Below, in pieces: positions 56,391 through 61,784 of a stretch of 61,784 nucleotides of DNA (the first letter of the stretch is position 1; each line of letters starts with the position of its first letter). Location: contig CAADUO010000024.1 of the NCBI GenBank assembly GCA_900752215.1, positions 1 through 61,784 on the forward strand. Reading direction: 5' to 3'. The translations under genes were made by a program, and so were the position numbers. The notes under the pieces are model-generated. The model was not told the DNA's origin, did no database searches, and saw only the letters and a list, made by a program, of their open reading frames with translations. The DNA comes from an uncultured Collinsella sp. (GTDB taxonomy: Bacteria > Actinomycetota > Coriobacteriia > Coriobacteriales > Coriobacteriaceae).

Positions 56391-56517
56391 TGCCTTGCCG
56401 CTATACTGGTGCGCGGTCGTTTGCGAGCTCACGCGGCGGCCCTTGGTAACCCGACTTCCCGCGCCGTATCCGTAGCGGCGCTCCCGGGGGAAGCGGATAT
56501 ACGCAAAGGAGTTCTAT

Positions 56518-58221
56518 ATGAGCAATCCCTCGAACCGCGCTTCGATGCGCGGGCAACTCACGCTGCGCGGCGTCGTCATCGGCGTCCTTGGCTGCGTGAT
56601 CATCACGGCAAGCTCGGCCTATACCGCCCTCAAGATGGGCGCACTCCCCTGGCCGATCGTCTTCGCTGCCGTCATCTCGCTGTTCTTCCTTAAGCTTATG
56701 GGCAATGCCAGCCTCAACGAGGCCAACGTCACCCACACCATCATGTCCGCGGGCGCCATGGTCGCCGGCGGCCTGGCGTTTACCATCCCGGGCGCCTGGA
56801 TGCTGGGCTATGCCGACCAGATCAGCTGGCTCGACATGTTTATCGTGGCGCTCGCCGGCACCATCCTGGGCCTGCTGGCCACCGCGCTCATCCACCGTCA
56901 CTTTATCGTGGACGCCGCGCTTGAGTTCCCCACCGGCAACGCCGCAGCTCAGACCTTGCGCGCCACCGAGGCCGGCGGCAAGACCGGCAAGCAGCTCTTT
57001 GGCTCTATGGCCATCGCCGGCATCTACAGCGTGCTGCGCGACGCCCTGGGCGTGGTGCCCAGCATGCTGTGCACGCTCAACATCCCCGGCGTGACCTTTG
57101 GCATCTACAACTCGCCCATGCTGCTCTCCGTCGGCTTCCTCGTGGGCTTCGCCCCCGTCGCCTTCTGGTTTGCCGGCGCGCTGCTGGGCAACTTTGGCAT
57201 CATCGTGGGTGGCACCGCTGCCGGTCTGTTCGATGTTGTGACTGCGCAGGGCATTGTTAAGTCCCTGGGCATGGGCCTCATGATGGGCTTTGGCGTCGCC
57301 GTCGTCCTCAAGGACATCCTGCCGCAGGTCGCCGGCATCGTCCGCGGTCTTGCCGCCGACAGCTCCACCGACACCGACGAGCAATCGCTCATCTCGGGCT
57401 CCCTTAAGCTCGACGCCGGCATCATCGGCCTGGGCGCTGCCGCCATCGCCGTGATCATCGCCATCGTGCTTGACCTTGGCCCCGTTCCGGCCGTCATCGT
57501 CACGCTGTTCACCTTTGTCACCACCATCATGAGCGCACAGAGCTGCGGCCAGACGGGCATCGACCCCATGGAGATCTTTGGCCTCATCGTTATGCTCATC
57601 GTGGCTGCCTTCGCACAGATCGCTCAGGTCAAGCTGTTCTTTATCGCCGGCATCGTTGCCGTGGCGTGCGGCCTTGCGGGCGACGTCATGAACGACTTTA
57701 AGGCCGGCGCCGTGCTGGGCACCAACCCGCGTGCGCAGTGGATCGGCCAAGCCATCGGCGGCATCGTGGGCGCCCTGGTCGCCGCAGCCGTCATGGTCGC
57801 GCTCGTCACCGCCTATGGTCCGGACGCCTTTGGCCCCGACAAGAGCTTTGTGGCCGCGCAGGCAAGTGTGGTCGCCACCATGGTCTCGGGCATCCCGAGC
57901 GTGCCGTGGTTCGTTGGCGGCTTTATCGCCGGCATCGTCATGTACTGGCTCGGCATTCCGGCCATGATGATCGGCCTGGGCGTGTACCTGCCGTTCTACA
58001 TGTCACTCACGGCATTCCTGGGCTCCTGCGTCAAGCTCGCCTACGACAAGTGGTCCGCCCACCGCGACGCCACCGCTGGTCTTTCTGACGAGGAGAGGGC
58101 TGCCAAGGACGCCGCCTTCCAGGAGCAGGGCCTGGTTGTCGCCAGCGGCCTGCTCGGCGGCGAGTCCATCGTCGGCGTTATCCTGGCGTTTGTCTCCGTG
58201 GGCTTAAGCCTGCTGGGCTAA
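56518..58221 (+). CDS. OPT-family oligopeptide/metal-chelate transporter
   Basis: A 567-residue transporter with about 14 hydrophobic segments. It shows OPT features: LTLRGVVIGVLGCVIITASS, AYTALKMGALPWPIVFAAVI near the start, and EFPTGNAAAQTLRATEAGG (a conserved PxGxA-type loop). OPT members import oligopeptides or siderophore-like chelates with H+; the substrate here is unknown. AAAGGAG lies 5 bp before ATG 56518. It is monocistronic, with a strong terminator after it. Confidence 0.9.
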   Translation: MSNPSNRASMRGQLTLRGVVIGVLGCVIITASSAYTALKMGALPWPIVFAAVISLFFLKLMGNASLNEANVTHTIMSAGAMVAGGLAFTIPGAWMLGYADQISWLDMFIVALAGTILGLLATALIHRHFIVDAALEFPTGNAAAQTLRATEAGGKTGKQLFGSMAIAGIYSVLRDALGVVPSMLCTLNIPGVTFGIYNSPMLLSVGFLVGFAPVAFWFAGALLGNFGIIVGGTAAGLFDVVTAQGIVKSLGMGLMMGFGVAVVLKDILPQVAGIVRGLAADSSTDTDEQSLISGSLKLDAGIIGLGAAAIAVIIAIVLDLGPVPAVIVTLFTFVTTIMSAQSCGQTGIDPMEIFGLIVMLIVAAFAQIAQVKLFFIAGIVAVACGLAGDVMNDFKAGAVLGTNPRAQWIGQAIGGIVGALVAAAVMVALVTAYGPDAFGPDKSFVAAQASVVATMVSGIPSVPWFVGGFIAGIVMYWLGIPAMMIGLGVYLPFYMSLTAFLGSCVKLAYDKWSAHRDATAGLSDEERAAKDAAFQEQGLVVASGLLGGESIVGVILAFVSVGLSLLG

Positions 58222-58262
58222 GCTGAGCAGCCGCTCGACAGCAACCATATTGCCTACGATTT

Positions 58263-58302
58263 GCCCGGTCGGTAGCTTTCGCGGCTGCCGACCGGGCTTT
58301 TT
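58263..58302 (+). terminator. Terminator of the OPT gene
   Basis: Fourteen-base arms GCCCGGTCGGTAGC and GCTGCCGACCGGGC (one mismatch) are followed by TTTTTGAT on the plus strand. Confidence 0.92.
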
Positions 58303-58318
58303 GATATCGAAACAAAGA

Positions 58319-58355
58319 AAGGCCGGCGCGCTGCGTTTAACAGCGCGCCGGCCTT
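58319..58355 (-). terminator. Terminator of the CAP-domain surface protein gene
   Basis: Perfect 15-bp arms AAGGCCGGCGCGCTG and CAGCGCGCCGGCCTT are followed on the minus strand by TCTTTGTTTC, about 65 bp after the stop codon. Confidence 0.9.
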
Positions 58356-58422
58356 ATCGGTTTAGCTATCGAAGCGTTCCTGCTATGAACCGAAGTTCGT
58401 TGCAGAATCTACGCCCGGATCA

Positions 58423-61400
58423 CTACATGTGCTTGCGACGACGATCGCCCAGCGTCACGCCCGCGGCCACGAGCGTAATACCGCCGATAACGAAGACCTC
58501 GCCCGCAAGCGCGGAGGTATCACCGGTCTGGGCGAGCGCAGCGTCCGCAGCCTTCTTCTTGGCGACAGGAGCCTTTGCAGCAGCCTGCGCAACCTGAGCC
58601 TTGGCCTGCGGCTCAGCCTTGGGATGATACTTGTCGTACTCGGCCTGCGCGGCAGCCAGGGCATCCTTGGCATCGTTAAGCTCGGCAAGCGCGGCGGCAT
58701 AGGCGTCGTTGGCATCGGACAGCTTGGCATCGGCATCGCTCAGAGCAGCCTTGAGACCAGCGGCAGCATCGACGGCGGCCTTATAGCGAGCGTAGGCAGC
58801 GTTAAGCTTGACCAGCTTCTCGTTGCCCGTCGTGCCCGCGGCAAGGGATGCCTTGTGGTCGACAGCCTCAAGATCGGCCTTGAGCGCCTCGTCGCTGGCA
58901 AGCTCGGCCTTGGCCTTGACGATCTCGAGGTTCGCATCGACGACGGCTTCGTTGGCGGCCTCGAGCTGCTTCTGGGCATCGGCGACACTGGCCACGGCAG
59001 CGTCATAGGCGGTCTTGGCGTCGTCGACCGCCTTCTGGGCGCCGGCGAAGCGCTCGAAGGCCTTGTTTGCGCCGGCCAGCTCGCCCTCGGCGGCCTTGGC
59101 CTTCGCCTGTGCGTCGGACAGAGCCTGCGTCTTGGCGGCAACTGCCTGCTTGGCGTCCGAAAGAGTGGTCGCGGCCTGGACATCTGCGGCCTGGGCCTTG
59201 TCTACACCAGCCTGGGCAGTGTCGTCGGCCTTCTTGGCATCGTTAAGCGTGCCCTGCTTGTTCGCAAGATCCGTCTTGGCGGCATCGCACTTGGCGGCAA
59301 GGTCCTTGACCGAAGCGGTAGCGTTGTCATACGCCTCGTTGGCCTGATCGGACTTTACCTTGGCGGCGTCGCGGGCGCTGCGAGCCTTCGCCTTGTGAGC
59401 AGCGGCCTCGGCTGCCTTCGTCTTGCTGTCAGCAAGCGTGGCGTTTGCCTTATCGAGAGCTGCCTGGGCAGTAGCGGCCTCGCCCTTGGCGGCGTCGAGC
59501 TTGGTCTGGGGCGTCTTGACGTCAACACCCTTGAGTTTGGCTTCGGCGGCGTCGTATGCCGTCTTCGCGGCGGCGGTGCTGGATTTAGCCTTCTCGTACT
59601 CGCCCTTGGCGGTGTTCATGTTCGTGTCGGCCGCGGTATAGGCATCGCGAGCGCTTTCTTGCTTATCCAATGCGTTAGAATAAGCCGTTCCAGCAGTCCC
59701 GAAGTTCTTCTGCGCCTCTGCCAGCTTATTCTGAAGCTGCTTTAGCTGCTCCTTCTGCTCCTGCGTGCCGCCTGCATTGTAGGCGGATTCGATGTAGTCG
59801 TTGACGAGCTTCTTGAACTCGGAGACAGTGAAATCCTTCTGCCCCGTGCTCCCGCTATAGTCGAAAACGGTTACCTCGGAATCGGTATTCTTACCGCTAC
59901 CGGTCGCGATGCCGATAGCCTTCGCGCCGGCATCGATGATGTTTAGATAGTGCCCGCACTCATGGTAGATGCTGTTGTAGTGCTGGTAGATATAGTAGGA
60001 ATCATATCGATGGCTTCCAAGTGCGTCACCATACTGCTCGACGTACTTATCGAACGCCTTTTTCTCCTGGGTGTAGAGACCGGTATATGGCCAGCCAAGC
60101 GTATCCTCGGTCTCGCCTCCGGTGTATGCCCCGCCGCCGCCTGCAAGGTTCTCACCTTGATCGAAATAGCAGTTCGAGTGCCCCCAGATGTTCGATGAAT
60201 ATGATGTATTGAGGGCGGCTGCCGCAGTCATGCGGAGGCTGACGCTAAGCTCAGACTGACCGTTCGCCTTGCGGAGGTTGTTCTGGGTATCGAGATAGGT
60301 CAGGGCGTTACGCATCTGCTCCAAGGAGAGCGGATTGGTGTCGCGAGACATGTCCTGATCGACGTAACTATCATACCAGCTCTGTTTATCTGTCGTCCCC
60401 ATGAGCATCGACGCGGCAGTGCTCGCATTCGACTTCTGCGTGGCTGTGAACTGGCTGCCGCCAATGATGTAGTTCAAGAAGCCGAACATACCCTGGTTGA
60501 TGACATTCTGGTCTACGGTCATGTGCGACTTGAGGTCGGCAATCTGCTGGTTGAGCTTCTCGACCTCGGCGTTTGCGGCGTCGTATGCATTGTGTGCGTC
60601 GGTTACTTCAGCACGAGCCTGATCGAACTCGTTGCTCTTCTGCTGGCGGACCTCGACGAGTCGGTCGTACTCCGCCTTCTTGTCGGCTTCGGTCTGCTGG
60701 GCCTGCTCGTATGCCGACTTCGCGGTGTCACGCTTACTGGCCGCGTCCTTGTACTCCTTGTTTGCCGCACCGTATGCAGACTGGGCAGATGCCACGGCAG
60801 CGTTGGCGGCGTTGGCCTTCTCCTGCGCGGCGGTGGCGGTATTCTGGGCCGCCTGCAGGTTCGCCTGGGCGGTAGCGTCGGCATCCGTCGCGGCATTGAG
60901 CTCCGCCTGCGCGGTCTTAAGCTCACCAGCGGCGGCCTTCTCGGCGGCCTCAAGCGCACTCAGGTCAACACCCGTACCCGAGACGGCAGCATCGAGCGCG
61001 GCCTGCGCCTGGTTGAACTTCTGCTGGGCGTTATCGCGCGCGGTGGTTGCGGCTGCGAGAGCAGTAGCAGTCTCCTGCTTCTTGGCCTGGGCAGTCGTCA
61101 AAGCTGCCTCGGTATTCTGCTTTTCCTGCTGGGCGCTGGCCTCGGCAGCCTTGGCCTGGTCCAGATTGGCCTGTGCAGTAGTAACGGCCTTATTGGCGTC
61201 ATCGAGCTTTGCCTGCGCGTCCTCGACGGCCTTCTTGGCGGCCTCGTACTCGTCCATACCCATGGCCTCGAGCTTGGCCTGGGCATCGTCGAGGGCCTTC
61301 TTGGCCTCATCCTGCTTTGCCTTGGCGTCCTTGAGCGCCTGGGTCTTATCCTCGACACTCTTGTTGGCTTGATCGAGCTGATCGTTCAGGTCGCCCAGCT

Positions 61401-61784
61401 TCTTCTGCTGCTGCTCGGTCTTTTCGACGGCGGCTTTGAGCTCGTCAATCTTCTCCTGGAGCGCGGCGACTTCTGCTGCGTTCTGCTCGATTTCGTTGTC
61501 GCTCACAGCCTGCGAGGCCTGATTCTTTTGCTGCTGCGCCTGCTTTTGAGACTGGCCCGCCGCATCGGCGTTCTTCTGGGCGGCATCGTAGGCGGCCTGA
61601 GCGTCCTTGAGCTGCTTTGCCGACTCCTCGGCCAGCTGGGCAGCCGTCTTTACGACCGCTTGGTTACCGGCGGCAACGGTGTTCTCTACAGAACTACCCC
61701 CCCCCTGAACAGAATCGCCGTTATCGGTTGACGGTGCGGCGATTGACGCCAGCGGCGACATGAGCGGCTGAGCAAAGAGGCCCC
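58423..61784 (-). CDS. Cell-wall-anchored CAP-domain protein with long alanine-rich coiled coils (N-terminus outside window)
   Basis: At least 1119 residues; the frame is open to the right edge, so the start and most of the signal peptide lie outside (visible GLFAQPLMSPLASIAAP looks like its end). An Ala/Lys/Gln-rich coiled coil (about 40-440) precedes a CAP/SCP domain (about 460-660: ELSVSLRMTAAAALNTSY, GHSNCYFDQGENLAGGG, ECGHYLNIIDAGAKAIGIAT), then a second coiled coil (about 670-1040). The end is a sortase signal: LAQTGD (a LAxTG variant), a hydrophobic helix and RRRKHM. Likely a fibrous surface protein or adhesin. A run of nine G bases near the N-terminus (61697-61705) makes it a phase-variation candidate. 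Confidence 0.88.
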   Translation of the reverse strand, partial: GLFAQPLMSPLASIAAPSTDNGDSVQGGGSSVENTVAAGNQAVVKTAAQLAEESAKQLKDAQAAYDAAQKNADAAGQSQKQAQQQKNQASQAVSDNEIEQNAAEVAALQEKIDELKAAVEKTEQQQKKLGDLNDQLDQANKSVEDKTQALKDAKAKQDEAKKALDDAQAKLEAMGMDEYEAAKKAVEDAQAKLDDANKAVTTAQANLDQAKAAEASAQQEKQNTEAALTTAQAKKQETATALAAATTARDNAQQKFNQAQAALDAAVSGTGVDLSALEAAEKAAAGELKTAQAELNAATDADATAQANLQAAQNTATAAQEKANAANAAVASAQSAYGAANKEYKDAASKRDTAKSAYEQAQQTEADKKAEYDRLVEVRQQKSNEFDQARAEVTDAHNAYDAANAEVEKLNQQIADLKSHMTVDQNVINQGMFGFLNYIIGGSQFTATQKSNASTAASMLMGTTDKQSWYDSYVDQDMSRDTNPLSLEQMRNALTYLDTQNNLRKANGQSELSVSLRMTAAAALNTSYSSNIWGHSNCYFDQGENLAGGGGAYTGGETEDTLGWPYTGLYTQEKKAFDKYVEQYGDALGSHRYDSYYIYQHYNSIYHECGHYLNIIDAGAKAIGIATGSGKNTDSEVTVFDYSGSTGQKDFTVSEFKKLVNDYIESAYNAGGTQEQKEQLKQLQNKLAEAQKNFGTAGTAYSNALDKQESARDAYTAADTNMNTAKGEYEKAKSSTAAAKTAYDAAEAKLKGVDVKTPQTKLDAAKGEAATAQAALDKANATLADSKTKAAEAAAHKAKARSARDAAKVKSDQANEAYDNATASVKDLAAKCDAAKTDLANKQGTLNDAKKADDTAQAGVDKAQAADVQAATTLSDAKQAVAAKTQALSDAQAKAKAAEGELAGANKAFERFAGAQKAVDDAKTAYDAAVASVADAQKQLEAANEAVVDANLEIVKAKAELASDEALKADLEAVDHKASLAAGTTGNEKLVKLNAAYARYKAAVDAAAGLKAALSDADAKLSDANDAYAAALAELNDAKDALAAAQAEYDKYHPKAEPQAKAQVAQAAAKAPVAKKKAADAALAQTGDTSALAGEVFVIGGITLVAAGVTLGDRRRKHM
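61697..61705 (-). repeat. Nine-base poly-G tract in the coding start of the surface protein gene
   Basis: Nine consecutive G residues on the coding strand encode Gln-Gly-Gly-Gly just after the signal peptide region. Slippage by one base would shift the frame at the very start of the mature protein. Confidence 0.85.

Overview
The window looks like a chromosomal segment of a high-GC actinobacterium of the class Coriobacteriia, probably Collinsella or a close relative. This is inferred from GC-rich codon use, an alkaline-shock (amaP/DUF2273/asp23) operon, a giant fused acyl-CoA dehydratase activase, DUF4013, DUF6020 and OPT membrane proteins, and a LAxTG-type surface protein. No rRNA or marker placement could be run. 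Almost all genes lie on the minus strand; the plus-strand exceptions are mntP, hipBA, one M20 amidohydrolase and an OPT transporter.

About 1-6,100 is accessory in character: a truncated IS110-family recombinase whose GC-rich upstream DNA could encode its bridge RNA, the manganese exporter mntP, a hipBA toxin-antitoxin operon with a repeated operator, the dipeptidase pepD, and a RelB/DinJ-like plus PIN-domain toxin-antitoxin pair. Then come clpC; a TetR regulator with a 1479-residue activase/dehydratase fusion and a perfect TetR-like palindrome upstream; DUF2798; a ThrE-type exporter; lysS (with an extra C-terminal tRNA-binding domain) behind greA; tatA; tRNA-Pro; veg-ispE; the murI-rph-rdgB-dtd cluster; a HAD phosphatase; murE and asnB. 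tRNA-Val(UAC) is followed by an AT-rich gene-free stretch and then the arginine operon argC-argJ-argB-argD.

From 34.9 to 42 kb are two tandem flavin-barrel paralogues, a complete riboflavin ECF transporter (RibU, fused EcfA1-A2, EcfT) behind an FMN riboswitch, and groES-groEL. From 42 to 50 kb are two divergent hydrolases, a zinc-ribbon/DUF4013 protein with a Pro-Glu-rich tail, a YitT protein and the Asp23 operon. The last part holds yebC, a DUF6020 membrane protein, lgt, a NifU-type Fe-S protein, dCMP deaminase, coaX, an OPT transporter, and a CAP-domain cell-wall protein that runs off the right edge and carries a nine-G tract near its N-terminus.

The most unusual signal is in the short gaps. 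Several genes end exactly where a small hairpin begins. Different copies have different stems but nearly the same loop (GGGACAGGTTT or GGGGTCAGGTTT), and the copies often supply TAA, mostly TAAC, at the junction. A second stop-abutting hairpin (GTTACGCGGTT stems), a GGGACGGGG family, and long fold-back palindromes (up to about 211 bp) fill other gaps. Together they look like several families of mobile or formerly mobile palindromic elements that have colonised 3' gene ends.
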